In this document: piece by piece, positions 1 to 12,247 of the stretch | Position numbering within the stretch: the first letter of the stretch is position 1 | Layout of the letters: the number at the start of each line of letters is the position of its first letter | Assembly: GCA_025175895.1 (NCBI GenBank) | Contig: CM045991.1 | Coordinates: 80,401,174-80,465,173 of the forward strand | Direction: 5' to 3' | From: Wurfbainia villosa | Taxonomy: Eukaryota > Streptophyta > Magnoliopsida > Zingiberales > Zingiberaceae | DNA length: 64,000 bases | Program-made: the position numbers and the translations under genes | The notes under the pieces: model-generated | Databases searched by the model: none | What the model was told of the DNA's origin: nothing | Seen by the model: only the letters and a program-made list of their open reading frames with translations

Positions 1-1469
1 CTAACTCTTTTCCTCGATTAGCTGTGGAATAGATGATGTACGGATCGCCGATTTTTGTGTTTATCATTGGGGTCCATGTCAACTAACCACATACAAATAC
101 AAAAGAACTAGAATCAATATTAAACAAGATTATACCTCTTGATCATCTATTGTATTCCTATCCTCTTCCTGGACATCGTGTGGGAGATGATCTTCCAAGA
201 ATCGAAGCCTCCTAGACCATGTATCTTCCCTTTCTTGCTCGCTCCAAACAAGGGAAGAAAACTCTTCGTTCTTCTCCTTGCTTGCGCCGACCACCAAGCA
301 CCCTCTTCTCCTTGCTTGTGCCGACCACCACAACTCCAAGAGTTGGTGTCCGCTGGCCCTAGGAGAGGAAGGGAATCTTGTTGTCGATGGCCCTAGGGGA
401 GGGAGAAGGTGGAGGAGCATCGTCCTTAAGGAGAGAGGAGGAGGCGCCGACCAAAACTCCAAGAGAAGAAGCCAAACCCTAACTCTTGTCGCAACCCTAA
501 GGAAGCAAACCCTAACATCCAACCTTTTTTCCCAAGCCTCTCAACTGCCTTTTTATAGATCTAGGCTTCCTGAGGTATTTATAATAGGCTACAATAGGGA
601 CCATGAAAAGGAGTTAGATCTTGGCCACCCAATGGATCCGAACTACTTGAAACCCGATCCATTGATGATGATCCATTCCACTAGAGGATCATCATTGATC
701 TACCTCACCAACCACCATAAATAAAAATGGGCTCAACATATTATTTGTATAAAATATCTCTCCGTGTTTAAGATATCGATTGTCCATTAATTAATTAAAT
801 TACTGACAATTTAATTAATTAATATCTAACTCCATGAGTAGTATCACTCATCCTTATCATCATGTTGGACCAAGTCCACCTGCAAGATTTACATGATGAA
901 CTTTATGAGCTCCTCAAGGGGACACCATCATCCTAGTATATCGGACACGGTTTCCTCCTATAATCAATAGCACACCATGTAAATAGTATTATTTCCCAAC
1001 TTACCAGGCCTATCGATTTAATAGATAAATCTCTCCCATTGGTAAATCAAAGTAATAAAAACTAAGTACATGTGCTCGTTATTATATCGGGATTAAGAGC
1101 ATGTACACCATAATATCTTAGGTCTGATTCAATTATATAGTCAGTATAAATTGAATCACCTCTGAATCTATCATGCTCAATACACACAAAGTGTACTAGT
1201 GTAATTCTATGGTCAAGATAAACCAATACCAAATCACACTACAACCATGCCAATGGTTTGTCCAAAACCAACTTAGTTGTGAGCCTCTACTTATACTCTA
1301 CAAGGAACTGATAATATGATCTTCTGTGTGACACCACACACCATGTTATCTACAATGTAAAGTATCAGACAATATGCATAAATATAAAATATAAACAATG
1401 ATCATGTGATTCTTATTTCAAAATGAAGATGTCCATACAAAGGCTAGGCTTTCAGTATACATCCCAACA
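1..1469 (-). mobile_element. LTR of Angela/Tork-type copia element (family B, copy B2), cut by window edge
   Basis: This stretch is the reverse complement of the first part of the LTR at 32239-34166. Blocks match along its whole length, including the 'hour-glass' section with AT-rich repeats near 780-830 and the segment at 35-65 matching 33900-33960. The LTR start (TGTTGGGATG on the minus strand) is at 1469, and the opposite end lies left of the window. The rightmost 40 bases are LTR although they read through into the neighbouring gypsy frame. It may be a solo LTR or part of an element extending left. No coding capacity is supported. Confidence 0.85.
551..557 (-). promoter_or_regulatory. TATA box of LTR B2
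   Basis: TATAAAA is read on the minus strand, at the position matching the TATA box at 33297 in the other family B LTR. It is the likely core promoter of the LTR. Activity is inferred only. Confidence 0.5.
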
Positions 1470-1953
1470 GATAGGCATAACCCCTTTTCGCTTAGTTTAT
1501 GGTAAGCCCTGTCACCTCCCCGTTGAATTAGAACACAAGGCCTACTGGGCCGTCAAAAAGCTCAATTTGGACTATTGTGCAGCAGGAGAAAAAAGGAAAT
1601 TGTAGTTGAGTGAGTTAGACGAAATTCGACGAGATGCTTATGAGCATGCTAAGGCATATAAGGAAAGAACTAGGAAGTGGCATGACCAACACATCTTGAG
1701 AAGGGAGTTTAAGAAAGGGGACATAGTACTCCTATATAATTCCAGACTAAAACTTTTCCTAGGGAAGCTGAAGTCGAGGTGGTCAGGGTCATTTCGGATA
1801 AAAATGGTATATCCATATGGTACGGTGGATATATGGAGTAAAGAAATAGGAGAGATCAAAGTGAATGAACAGTGGTTAAAGAAGTATCTAGGGCAGTATC
1901 CAGATCTAGAGACGGATGAATGGAGGTTTGTAGAGCCTCCGAAGCCAAGTTGA
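1470..1953 (+). pseudogene. Athila-type (Ty3/gypsy) integrase C-terminal fragment
   Basis: The translation starts inside the integrase tail (FRLVYGKPCHLPVE) and runs through RRDAYEHAKAYKERT, KWHD, the GDIVLLYNSRLKL block and LKSRWSGSF. It matches the same segment of the Athila element at 44207-44695 block for block. A TAG at 1603-1605 interrupts the frame after KRKL. The rest of pol is missing because LTR B2 abuts at 1469. This is a dead fragment of an older element, and integrase function is known only from the family. Confidence 0.85.
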
Positions 1954-2399
1954 AATAATGGAGTATGGTCGAGATAAAAGACCTTAAACAAAGCACTTCT
2001 TGGGAGGCAACCCAAGTTTAGTCTTTAGTTGTTTTAATTTTATTGCATTCATGTGTAAAATTTAGGCTTTGATTTATGGCCATTTACGTTTTTTCAAATA
2101 GTTTTAGGACTAGAAAGAACTTTCTAAGTAAAAACAAAAATCATTTTGAGCTAACACCGCGAGGCGTGTGGGAGAATTCGATTGACTGAGTGGAACTAGC
2201 TAAAGCTACCTCATCGTATCCTAGACTAGTTAGACCAGGAAATGGTATTAAGTGATTCAAGTTACTATTTTCTCGAAATTGGCTTTGTCTAAGGACGTGA
2301 TCATTTTTCCGATTAAAGAAGGCCCCTGTGCCTCGCCACGACCTGGAAGCCAAGATTTTGAAAAAGTGACTTGATGAGCTTAGGGTCAAATCCGAATAT
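1954..2399 (+). other. Athila post-pol spacer remnant
   Basis: This is non-coding. It begins with the same block found after integrase at 44719-44756, including a hairpin. The remainder has no recognisable ORF or repeat. The border with the Sirevirus-like element near 2400 is not sharply defined, because no LTR or target duplication marks it. Confidence 0.5.
1999..2016 (+). other. Conserved hairpin after Athila integrase
   Basis: CTTGGGAGGCAACCCAAG forms a 6-bp stem (CTTGGG/CCCAAG) with a 6-base loop. The same 18 bases occur at 44739-44756 at the same place relative to the integrase gene. The role is unknown. Confidence 0.7.
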
Positions 2400-2590
2400 A
2401 ATGCAAGGTTGACTAGTTTCGATTCATTAAAATTAATTAATCAAGTAAAATTGAATTCATCTCATAAGAACATATAAGGATAACATGTTTGATCATGTAG
2501 AAATGGGTGAGATGACCTAGGATTAATAATCTTCAACTAACCCTTAAATTCCAATATCCGATCCAACTACCTTATGTGTAGGATCAATGG

Positions 2591-5590
2591 ATGTTGGATA
2601 GTGGTTGCTCCCGACACATGACCGGGGATCAACTTAAGTTTTCAAAGCTTCGATTCCAACGACAAGGATCGGTAGCCTTTGGAAACAACGACAAGCTCAA
2701 AATCATCGGATCAGGTGATATTGAGCTCAACTCAAACTTTATCATTCAAAATGTTTTACTAGTTGAAAATTTCGAATATAATTTACTTAGCATAAGTCAA
2801 TTGTGTGATAATAACTATAAGGTCATATTTCTAGAAAATGAATGCGTAATTAAAATAAATGAAACCTTTAAAATAATCCTTAAAGGAACTAGGAATAGCA
2901 ACATCTATACTATTAATCTACCTAACTCCTCAACCAAGTGTCTTATGACACAGCAAGAGGAATCTTGGTTGTGGCACCGACGACTCGGTCACTCGCACCC
3001 AAGACTCGTCCACAAGATGAGTCAGAGTGGCTTAGTCAAAGGTTTGCCCAATCTTAACAACTTAGACAATAAAATTTGTAATGCTTGTCAACAAGGTAAA
3101 CAATCTAGGACACAACATCAACTAACTAATCAAGAACGAACCAAAAGCGTTCTTGAGCTCCTACATATGGATCTATTCGATTCACATGGAGCTAAGTCAC
3201 TTAACGGTATTCAATTCTGCTTAGTCATAATTGACGACTATTCTAGGTTTACCTGGGTTAGGTTCATCAAACATAAAAGTGATACCCTAGATCAACTCAT
3301 CAACTTGTTCAAACTAATCGAAAATCAAAAGAACCTTTAAATTAAAAGACATAGGAGAGATCATGGTGGTGAATTCGAAAACCACAAGTTTATAGATTTC
3401 TTTAACCTAAACGGATATCACCATGAATTTGCATGTCCTAGAACCCCACAACAAAACGGTATAGTCGAACGTAAAAATAGAACCCTACAAGAAGTCGCTA
3501 GGACAATTCTAAATGAGTCTAACTTACCTGACAGGTTTTGGGCAGAAGCCATTAGTATGGCTTGCTATGTCCAAAATATGATCCTTTTGGTAAAGAGGCA
3601 CCTTAAGTCCTCGTACGAAATCTATCACGACAAAGTACCTAACATCAAGTACTTTAGGGTATTTGGATGTAAGGTACATATCCTGAACACTAAGGATTAC
3701 CTAGGAAAGTTGACCTCCAAAACCTCTATCGGAATCTTCTTAGGATACTCGACTACAAGTAGAGCCTATAGGGTATACAACCATGACACCCTTAGAGGTG
3801 AAGAGACTATTAATGTAGTATTCGATGAAGGACACGAACCTACAAAACCCGTAGCAACACCAACTAGCGAACCGACTCATACCAGACTCGACTCCGACCC
3901 TGAGATCGAGTCTAGTATTAATCCTAACCCAAGTCCAACAAGTCATCCAGTCGACCAAGTGATAGGTGACCCTAACCCAAGTAAAATTAGGATTCAAATG
4001 AATCATACTATCGACCAAGTGATAGGTGATCTTAGCTTAGGGGTTTGAACTAGATCATCTTATAAAAACCTTAGTCAAATCTCCTTGATTTCGAAAATCG
4101 AACCCAAAACCATTGAACAAGCTCTTCTTGATTTCAATTGGATTATTGTAATGAAGGAAGAGCTAGCTCAATTCACTAGGAACTAGGTTTGGGAATTAGT
4201 ACCACCACCTAAAGATAAATCAGTTATTGGAACAAGGTGGGTCTTCCGAAACAAACGTGATGACAAAGGTGAAGTAGTTAGAAATAAAGCAAGGTTAGTC
4301 GCCAAAGGTTTTAGTCAAGTCGAAGGATTAGATTACGATGAAACCTATGCCCTCATAGCTAGACTAGAATCTATCCGAATGTTGTTAGCCTACGCTGCAC
4401 ATCGAGGATTTAAGTTATTTAAAATGGATGTCAAGTCAGCATTTTTAAATGGACTTATTAAGGAAGAGGTGTACGTTAGCCAACCCCCAGGATTCGAAAG
4501 CCTAGATAAACCTGACTATGTCCTTAAACTAAAGAAGGCCCTTTATGGACTCAAACAAGCTCCTCGAGCTTGGTACGAGAGGCTTTCAATTTAACTTAAG
4601 TCAAAAGGGTTTAACCAAGGCCTAGTCGATCCAACCCTCTTCGTAAAAGCTGTAGGTAAGAAAATCTTTATAGCCCAAATCTACGTAGACGATATCATTT
4701 TTGGAACAACCAATTTGATCCTACTAAACGAATTCATTTCACTTATGGAAAGTGAATTTGAAATGAATTTAGTAGGGGAATTGATTTTCTTTCTAGGACT
4801 ACAAATTAAACAAACTAAGGATGGAATATACTTACATCAACAAAAATATACTAGAGAATTAATTAAATGTTTTGGAATGCAAGACGCTAAAACCATCAAT
4901 ACACCCATGGCCACTAATGTCAATATAGGAGAGGACTTAGAAGGAAAACCCATCGACCTAAAATACTATAGGAGTGCAATAGGGAGTCTTCTATACTTAA
5001 TTGCGAGTTGACCCGACATACTATTCGCAGTAAGTATGTGCGCAAGGTTTCAAACCTATGCTAAGGAGTCTCACCTAACATTAGTTAAGCGTATCCTTAG
5101 GTATTTAAAGGGAACGCTAAGCGTAGGTATTTGGTACCCTAGATCTACGGAGTTTGAACTAATTGGCTATTCTGATTCGGACTACACCTGTAGTAAACTC
5201 GATAGAAAGAGCATGAGTGGTTGTTGTCAACTCCTCGGCTTGAGTCTAGTGAGTTGGTGTAGTAGGAAGCAACACTGTGTTGCCTTATCTACCATCGAAG
5301 TTGAATACGTCGCGATGGGTGAGTGTGTAGCTCAGCTTCTTTAGATGAAGCACACTCTCCAAGACTTTAACTTAAACTTCAACAATATTAAAACTCACAT
5401 AGATAATATTAGCTCCATCAACCTAACCAAAAATCCTATTTGCCGTTCTAGGACCAAACATATAGAAGTTAAACACCACTTTATTCGAGAACATGTAGCT
5501 AACGGAACCATTAAACTCGAATATGTGGAATCCAAGTCAAACCTAGTCGATCTTTTTACCAAGCCACTACCCGAAGCCGAAGTCTACTAA
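2591..5590 (+). pseudogene. Sirevirus-like pol polyprotein (PR-IN-RT-RH) with internal stops
   Basis: One frame of 1000 codons contains the whole copia pol. The protease active site (DSG in LDSGCSRHMTG) is near 2597. The pre-integrase HHCC region (LWHRRLGH ... CNACQQGK) is near 2965-3110. The integrase core runs from about 3160, with MDLF, DDYSRF and HGGEFE near 3362, and PQQNGIVERKNR near 3450. RT runs from about 4190, with FKMDVKSAFLNG, ALYGLKQAPRAWYE and YVDD near 4683. RNase H follows from about 5165 (GYSDSDY, LSTIEVEY, HIEVKHHFIREH). Six in-frame stops break it, at 3338, 4046, 4184, 4592, 5009 and 5342. I see no frameshift over 3 kb. The copy cannot make a complete Pol, but the domain order is intact. 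Confidence 0.9.
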
Positions 5591-6026
5591 GATGAAAATT
5601 AGGCATGTGTGTAATAGTGTAGGACTTACATCCTTTTTATATACTCTAGTATTTACTTCTCTTTTCATGTTAATAGAACTAGCTTAGGGCTCACCCTAGA
5701 TATCATGCACCTATAGATTTAAGGAGCCAATATATCTCACAACACATAGGACTAATGTGTTTGTGTACTTAGCCACGTAGATGGGCGTGAGATGTTAGGA
5801 CCTTACTCCTGATTCTAGATGTAGAGCTAGTTCATCACCATAAACCATGGAGTATAGTCATATATAAATTAACTGACTCTAACCAGGACTTGTTCATCTT
5901 TCATATCAATCGAGTCAAATAAGAGTTAAACATTCAAATAGATGAGCTTATTTTTAGTATATTATTTTCAAAATAATTTGGAACATGCTTGGACTTAAAA
6001 CTAAATTCAAAACCATGTTTTTCAAA

Positions 6027-6041
6027 CCCCCCCCCCCCCCC
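6027..6041 (+). repeat. Poly-C run
   Basis: Fifteen consecutive C residues precede the first purine tract. The length is prone to sequencing error. Confidence 0.8.
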
Positions 6042-6468
6042 GCTCTTTCTGATTTATGGCAAAAGGGGGAGAAAAGTCCAAAGTTAAGGGATCACTTTGA
6101 TAACTTAACTTAGTAACTTAATTCTATATTCTTATGGCCAAAAGTTAATGTTTTACTTAACGTAATGTTTGCAAATTTATTTCTATTAGTTGAAAAAGGG
6201 GGAGAAAGGCCAAGTTAAGAAATCTTCTTAACTTAAACTTATTTTTAATACTAAGGCCAACTTTAAGTAATTGTTAATTACTTAAACTCTTCCTAAGTAG
6301 CAAACATCAAGGGGGAGGGTTAAGACCTTCTTTCGAAGACTCACCCTCGGTCAAGGGGGAGGTTTCCTCAAGGGGGAGTACTTGAAAGAGAGTCTCTATT
6401 ACTCCTACTTAATTTTTAATTCTTTATGCATATTATTTCCTTAACTTTGTATGGGTTTGCCATAGATC

Positions 6469-6481
6469 AAAAAGGGGGAGA
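6469..6481 (+). other. Polypurine tract (plus-strand primer) of F1
   Basis: AAAAAGGGGGAGA stands directly before the LTR start TGTTGGTG. This is the expected position of the plus-strand priming site. Confidence 0.85.
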
Positions 6482-6482
6482 T

Positions 6483-7527
6483 TGTTGGTGCAGTAGGCAC
6501 CTAAGTGGAACTTGAGTTTTGATTATAGCAAATGATACAAAGTTAACCTCATTTTGTTATCTCACGAGCTAAATCAAGTGTGCAGAAAAGTGCTAAAGCT
6601 AGAGCTAAAGGATAGCGAAACCCGGAGGGAGCCGTGGTGGTCGAGCGACACCGGGATGACTTCGGAGGGAGCCGAAGGAATCAGGTGGAAGACCGGAAGT
6701 AGAAGCTACAAGGTAAATGTTGAGGTAAGCTCGTGTGAGCGAGCGTAAAGAAGGTCGTGTCCTCCGTATGGGGACGTTCTTAGGCGACGATCCGACCAAG
6801 ACCTCCCATGGAAGGTCTAAGTCAAGATTGGATGGTATATGACCATTTGTTTTACTTATATTAACTATATTTTCGAGCTAACTCTTCGTTGTAACTGGAA
6901 AACCTGCCATCAGTCGACTGAGGGCTTGTATCAGTCGACTGATATATCTAGCAGTCGACTATTGGTCAAGGATCAGCTTCGAGGAGAGTCAAAGCTTATC
7001 TCCATTTTTGAAGGGATAGGAGGCTTGCTCTTATTGGTTGAAGATGTGAACGTCTAGGGTTTCCAAGTCTATAAAAGTAGGGGTTCTCCACCCCATTTCC
7101 ACAATACTCTTCTACGATGACCTTACGACGACGAAGTGCTACCGCATCTCTGACAACAAGTGTCTAACTTTCATTACTTTATTAGTCGTTGGTATTTTCC
7201 TTATTGTCATCTTTATTTCTGTATTTATCATGCTTTAATCGTAACAAGGAGAGGGGGAGTGTCTCTCTACCTTGAGCTTTTCATATCGATTGTATTCGCT
7301 TACTCCTACCTCTAACGAGGAGGAGTGTTTTTAGTGCTTTGCCCTCCGTATGCGATCTAGGACCGTTAGGGCCTTGGACTAGCAGTCGAAGGATGTGAAC
7401 CAAGTAAAAACAAATGAGTATTATTTTCTTTCCGTTACATTTACTCTCACTCGCAATTTATATCGAACGAACAAAAATTGTCTTGCACTATTCACCCCCC
7501 CCCTCTAGCGCTCTAATCGATCCAACA
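6483..7527 (+). repeat. 3' LTR of Sirevirus-like element F1
   Basis: The LTR runs from TGTTGGTGCA to CCAACA and is 1045 bp. It carries CAGTCGACTG palindromes at 6911, 6932 and (last base changed) 6952, a TATA box at 7070, and the 'TTCACCCCCC' block near the 3' end that also occurs in families H, D and A. Confidence 0.9.
7070..7077 (+). promoter_or_regulatory. TATA box in F1 LTR
   Basis: TATAAAAG lies about 150 bp downstream of the palindrome cluster, at the same relative place as in the F2 (18701) and F3 (24587) LTRs. The promoter role is inferred. Confidence 0.6.
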
Positions 7528-7590
7528 GGCTAGCCTATGGATGAACAAGTCATGGATGACTTGGAGGGACCCACGCATGAATGAACAAGT
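7528..7590 (+). repeat. Family H LTR fragment left of element D
   Basis: This is the left flank of element D. It contains the words 'atggatgaacaagt' and 'catggatgacttggaggga', which recur as 'atgaatgaacaagt' and at 13735. The host LTR therefore carried a tandem duplication of about 40 bp that D split. The last five bases (caagt) are the target duplication. Confidence 0.6.
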
Positions 7591-9065
7591 TGTAAGGTCG
7601 ATTGATGTGTATGTGTTGGCCAGCTAGAGGGGGGTGAATAGCCCTCAATCGTTCGATGGTGGAATTCATTCGTTCTCATTGCGTTGCTTTCCTACGATTG
7701 TCGTTAGCACAGTGGAAACAATAATAATACTAACAACAATACAAGCATACACAAATAGACACGATATACGTGGTTCAGAACCGAATGGTTCCTACTCCAT
7801 GGGCGAGCTCACCGAGCTCTAGTTATGCGCACAACACAAACTAAACTCCTTCTCGACTACACATCGGAGGAGGTGAAACCTCTCACAAGCTATTACAACA
7901 AGTAATATGAAATCCAACAAGAAATACAAAGACAATACAAAAGAGAACTTTTACACAATTTGTTTGATCGCTTTCTTGTTGCTTGCTTTTGCTTGATCTT
8001 GAAGGTGTAGAATGCAACAACAATTCTCGTCCAAAGTCACCTCAAAAGCCTTGGCGAAATCCTCCCACTTGAACTCCATTTATAACCTGCATCAAGCTGA
8101 TTTCACGCACATCAATCGACTGCTAAAAGGAACCAGTCGATTGGTCCTGTAGCTGTTGTCTCACAACGGCCAGATCCACGTTGGTCAAGCTCCAACGGAT
8201 CACACATCAGTCAACTGATGGCACTCATCAGTCGACTAGTAACCCATCAGTCGAGTGCTGGCGAGCTCGACTAGCTTTTGTGCCCGTGTACAGTGCGATT
8301 AGTCGACTGCTTCCCTTAAGCAGTTGACTGATGTCATCAACAGTCGACTGCCTTCCCATGGAAGTCGACTGATCAGCCAGACTTCTGTTCAGTCGAACAC
8401 TGGTCGAACCCATACGACCTAGAGCAGTCGATTGACACCTATGCCAGTCGACTAATGTCAGGTAAAACCTCAAACATCAAGCTGTTTGAGCATACGACAA
8501 CCAGTCTTAGCCACTTGGCCAAGTCCACCTCATCCCTCATGGAGTTCCCCACTGAAACTCTCTTTCCTCGGCCTACATCCCTCGGATGCGCTAAGCACAC
8601 GACTTCACAATACCATCCTTCGCGTCTCATGCCCTCGAAGTATGCTTCCCTTGGGCCTCACTCCATTCGCTCCCCTTCCGGCGGTCCCTTGGATGCATCA
8701 AGCGCATGGCTTCACAATGCCATCCTTCACCGACTCAAGGACCCCGAGCCTAGTGAACTTACCAAGTCCTCAAGACTTCCCACATGCACCAAGTGCACGG
8801 CTTCGCAATGCATTTCTCACCAAGCACCAAGCGTACGGCTTCGCAATGCTTTGGACTTTTCAACACCAAGCTCCATGCTTGGATTTTCCATGCCAACTCC
8901 ATGTTGGACTTTCCCACACCAAGCTCCGTGCTTGGATTTTCCATGCCAACACCATGTTGGACTTTTCCATGACAATCCCATGTCATGAGTTTTGTCTATC
9001 ATCAAAATACTATCAAGGTACTGCTCGAGTCAAACTCGAGTCAACCTGGGCCGATTGCACCAACA
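7591..9065 (-). repeat. 3' LTR of element D
   Basis: The LTR is 1475 bp and begins TGTTGGTGCA on the minus strand, like family F. It has an array of CAGTCGACTG-like palindromes (8100-8460) and a 53-bp tandem hairpin repeat (8864-8969). Long open frames on both strands here (up to 200 codons) come from the repeats and are not considered genes. Confidence 0.9.
8864..8969 (-). repeat. 53-bp tandem repeat, two units, in D LTR
   Basis: The units start at 8864 and 8917. Each holds two small inverted repeats (ccaagctccatgcttgg and ccaactccatgttgg types), so the block can fold into four short hairpins. The same block is at 13528-13633 in the other LTR. Confidence 0.85.
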
Positions 9066-10624
9066 ATCTCCCCCTTTTTGATAATTGACAAAACTACCAT
9101 CTCAAGTCTACCTATTCTCCCATATTGGCAATTCTCACATTCCAAATGAGAATTCCAAACCTAATTGGTAACTTGGTAACTTCTTCCCCTTTTTGACATT
9201 ACATCAAAAAGGTCCTCCCCAAGGGAATGAATGTCTCATATCCCAATGAGATCTTACAATCTCTCCCTTGGAGGAACACATGCCTAAAATCTTTCTAGTT
9301 ATCCCATATCACTTAAAGAGAGGCATCCCAATTTTCCTCCCATAAGGAAATACATATCCATCTTCCCATGATGGATACCTCCCCCTAGAGGCTTGCTCCC
9401 CCTTGACCATTGCACCAACAATGTCCTTGGAGAGTCCCTAAGCCAATAGGAACATCAAAACTATCAAAATTAAGGCAAAGTTCAACAATGAACTCTCTTC
9501 CACCTTAAAATTGATACTCACCCTTAACACTTCTCCTAATCCATATCCAATGGATTTCCACCCTTTCTAATGCTCTCCCAAGCATGTCCTACGGTTAGGA
9601 GTGGTTAGGGGACCAAAACACTGCTGAACATTGGCCTAACCACCAAGGTTTACCCGAATCGACTGTGCTACGACTCATCGGCTACTAGTCGATCGGGCAT
9701 GGCATCATCATTGGTATTCATTTTGCAATTTTCAAAAATGGATTTATGAAATCCATAAGTAAATATACATAAGTTTAAAATTCTTGAAATTTGGTATGTA
9801 TATTACTTATCATAAATACTATGGGTGAAAAATATTTGAAAATTATTTTACACACTAAAAAAGGAGATTGATACAATGTCCAAAAGTTAAGAAAAGCTTC
9901 AATAAAGAGCCCTCTTTGTATCATCCCATTCAATGGTGATAGCTATCAAAAGATAGGCTTCACCAAGGTTTTTCAAAATGTTTTCAAAATGTTTTTGAAA
10001 CCTTTAATTTTTTTTTAAACATCTCACTTATATCTAGATGTATAAAACACATGCAAGTCAAGTTTTTAGTGAGATGTGGGTTTTTGTTCCTTTAATGGTT
10101 TCATGCATATTTCTAGGCAATATTATTTGATTCTGATCAAATCATGCCATAGTCCTTAATTTTATTTTAGTTATATGCATGATGATGATTATGGCATAAA
10201 TATGATATAGATAAAAGCATATGCCAAAATCCTGATGTCATGGCATGTGAAAGAAATCTAAGCATACATGACATCTAAAGAAGAAGTCTAAACATGATCA
10301 TGACATTTTTAGAGATAAAAATGAAGATGATGTCATGACATGGCAAGACAAATAAATCATGGCATGTAAAATATACTAAGGTATAAAATACCTAAGTGTT
10401 AAATCCAAATTGCCATTTCTAGGGTTAAGTCCATTTTTGCCTTAATGTCATTTATCCCCCAAGTGTGCCATAAACCCAAAATGGCACACCAATACCTCTA
10501 AGACCTATTTGTGCCATTTTAATCTTTTTTAACTTCTCAAGCACATTGGCACATCCTAATGTGTCAACTCTACTATGGTTAGGTTAACTACCCATCCACT
10601 TAGGGTTGACATACCCTAACCCAT
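9066..10624 (-). other. Non-coding spacer and purine tracts of element D
   Basis: The 1.56 kb lies between the gag stop and the 3' LTR. The purine tract AAAAAGGGGGAGAT (minus strand, 9066-9080) adjoins the LTR. Further tracts lie near 9186, 9381 and 9398, the same repeated-tract layout as in F1. The rest is AT-rich, and no pol domain is visible in any frame. Confidence 0.75.
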
Positions 10625-12208
10625 TTAGCGTGAATCGATCACGCTCTTAGGAACCCAATACTTATTGGAGCTCCTTGAGTTAACAAGGTATTCTTTAGGA
10701 ATAACTTCCCTAGATACCTTCCTAATGACTCTTTTTGGCTTTAAAGCCATAGTCTTTTGGGTATTTCCTAGGTCAACTCTAGAGGTAACTCCTCCTTTGA
10801 CCTTCCTAGTGGCTACATTTGATTTCTTTGAGGTCTTAGCCACTAAGCAAACACCATGGCTAGACTTAGGGATAACTTCCCTATTAGCCTTGGCTTTCCT
10901 AGACCTAGAAATTCTTCCATAATCAAATGGGACATTATGATAAGTCTTCTTGGGCTTAGGTTTGTGACCCAAACCTTCCTTGCCCTTAGACTGTTTTTGA
11001 ATCCTAGGTCTTGACTTTTGGGCATTTGACCCTAGAATTGAATTTTCTATGATTCTAAGGGTTTTCTCCATTCTCTCAAGTCTTGACCTCAACACTTGGT
11101 TCTCTAGCTCTAATTTTCCCATTTTTGAATTTTCATTAGGTTTTTGGGAAGGCCTCTTCTTCTTAGGCATGTGCCTAGACTTTTTGGGATTAATACCCAA
11201 ATTTTCTTCTACTCTCCTAATTGATTCCCTAGGCAAAATATTTCTAGAATTATGAGTCCTAGGTTTATCCTTAGTTATATGAACATGCTTGGCACCTAAG
11301 CAATAAACCTTATTATTTCTCTTAGCATGCTTTTCATTAATAATGGCAAGAGAACTAAAATAATTCTTAGCATGCTTTTTAACTTTAGGAATTAAAGGTG
11401 CATTATTTAAATTTACCTTAGGGTTAGCTTTAGGAGCTCCCCCTACATGAGATACACCTTCTTGCCCTTTCTTTCTCCCCCTAGGGCATTGGGTTTAGTA
11501 GTGCCCCTTTTGATTGCATTTAAAGCACACAATGTGCTCTTTGCTTCTAATTGTGGGGACTTCGGTATCCTTTGACTTTGGGTTGACTTTTGGTGCCGAT
11601 GCCTTTTCCTTAGCTAACTTAGGGCATTTACTCTTGTAATGCTCTTTCTCCCTACACTCAAAGCATATTATGTGATTTTTATTTAAAATAACAATACTTA
11701 AGTTACCTAGGGAGATGGTGGAGGCCTCTTCACTTCTTCCGGAGGTAGAAGCTTCATTTTGATCTTGCTCCGGAATGGAAATCCTTTCTTCCCCCTCAAT
11801 GCTTGAGGTGGAGGTCTCCACCAAATCATCAACATCTTCAAATGTGATGGGTGCTTCTTCCTCGGCATTCTTCTCTACTTGTGCCGATTGGGAATTTTCT
11901 TGGAATTTCATTACTTTATCCCATAATTCCTTTGCATCCCTAAAATTACGCAACCTAGACCAAATATTGTTAGGAATTAAATCACTAAGTAATTCGATTA
12001 CCTTGAGATTTGTCTCGAAGTCCTTGATTTGGTCTTGGGTCCACCTTGACTTCTCAATTTGCCTATTTCTTTCATCCCTAGGCAATTCGAAACTGTTTTC
12101 TAAGATTAGCATAAAATCAAAATCAGTTTCTAGGTATACCTCCATTTTTCTTCTCCACCATAGGAAATCTCCTTCGAATTTTGGTGGTTGGAGGTTGTAG
12201 CCGGCCAT
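10625..12208 (-). pseudogene. Gag of gag-only element D, one internal stop
   Basis: The frame has 528 codons and starts MAGYNLQPPKFEGDF, with the ATG at 12206-12208. The N-terminal half is a copia Gag capsid-like region (WWRRKMEVY, ELWDKVMKF). It is followed by an acidic Ser/Thr-rich stretch and two CCHC knuckles (CFECREKEHYKSKC and CFKCNQKGHY...C). A lysine/arginine-rich C-terminal part ends in SNKYWVPK. A single TAA at 11495-11497 falls inside the second knuckle, and the frame then stays open to 10625. Gag would bind and package element RNA. The YWVPK motif precedes protease in the Sirevirus-like Gag, but here the ORF ends eight codons later. It may be functional apart from the stop. Confidence 0.85.
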
Positions 12209-12247
12209 CTTGTAGTGCTTGTGTCGGCGGTTAGTCCTTGACAAGCG

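Larger units (their letters stand above)
5591..6482 (+). other. 3' non-coding region with multiple polypurine tracts
   Basis: Between pol and the 3' LTR there are at least six AAGGGGGAG-like tracts, near 6061, 6196, 6310, 6354, 6370 and 6469. Only the last adjoins the LTR. Repeated purine tracts before the 3' LTR are, from general knowledge, typical of sireviruses. No ORF is supported. Confidence 0.75.
2400..7527 (+). mobile_element. Sirevirus-like Ty1/copia element F1, 5'-truncated
   Basis: The element comprises protease-integrase-RT-RNase H in copia order, a 3' non-coding region with repeated purine tracts, and a 3' LTR. The 5' LTR and gag are missing. The left border is approximate. Its LTR matches the solo copy at 18083-19161 and the partial copy at 24314-25082. 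The right flank is family H LTR sequence. Confidence 0.85.

Noticed and set aside
130..724. Open frames of 130-148 codons on both strands
   Set aside because: The stretch is LTR sequence of family B. Frames overlap on both strands and have no homology signal.
1423..1605. 60-codon frame starting before the gypsy fragment
   Set aside because: Its first 15 or so codons are LTR B2 sequence that happens to be in frame with the integrase tail, so the start is an artefact of the junction.
6911..8460. Regularly spaced palindromes considered as a CRISPR array
   Set aside because: Spacing is irregular, units vary, they sit in retroelement LTRs, and the genome is a plant.
8455..9088. Overlapping open frames of 177-200 codons on both strands, recurring at 13068-13692
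   Set aside because: They lie in the LTR of element D, arise from tandem repeats with similar frames on both strands, and show no protein-family features.
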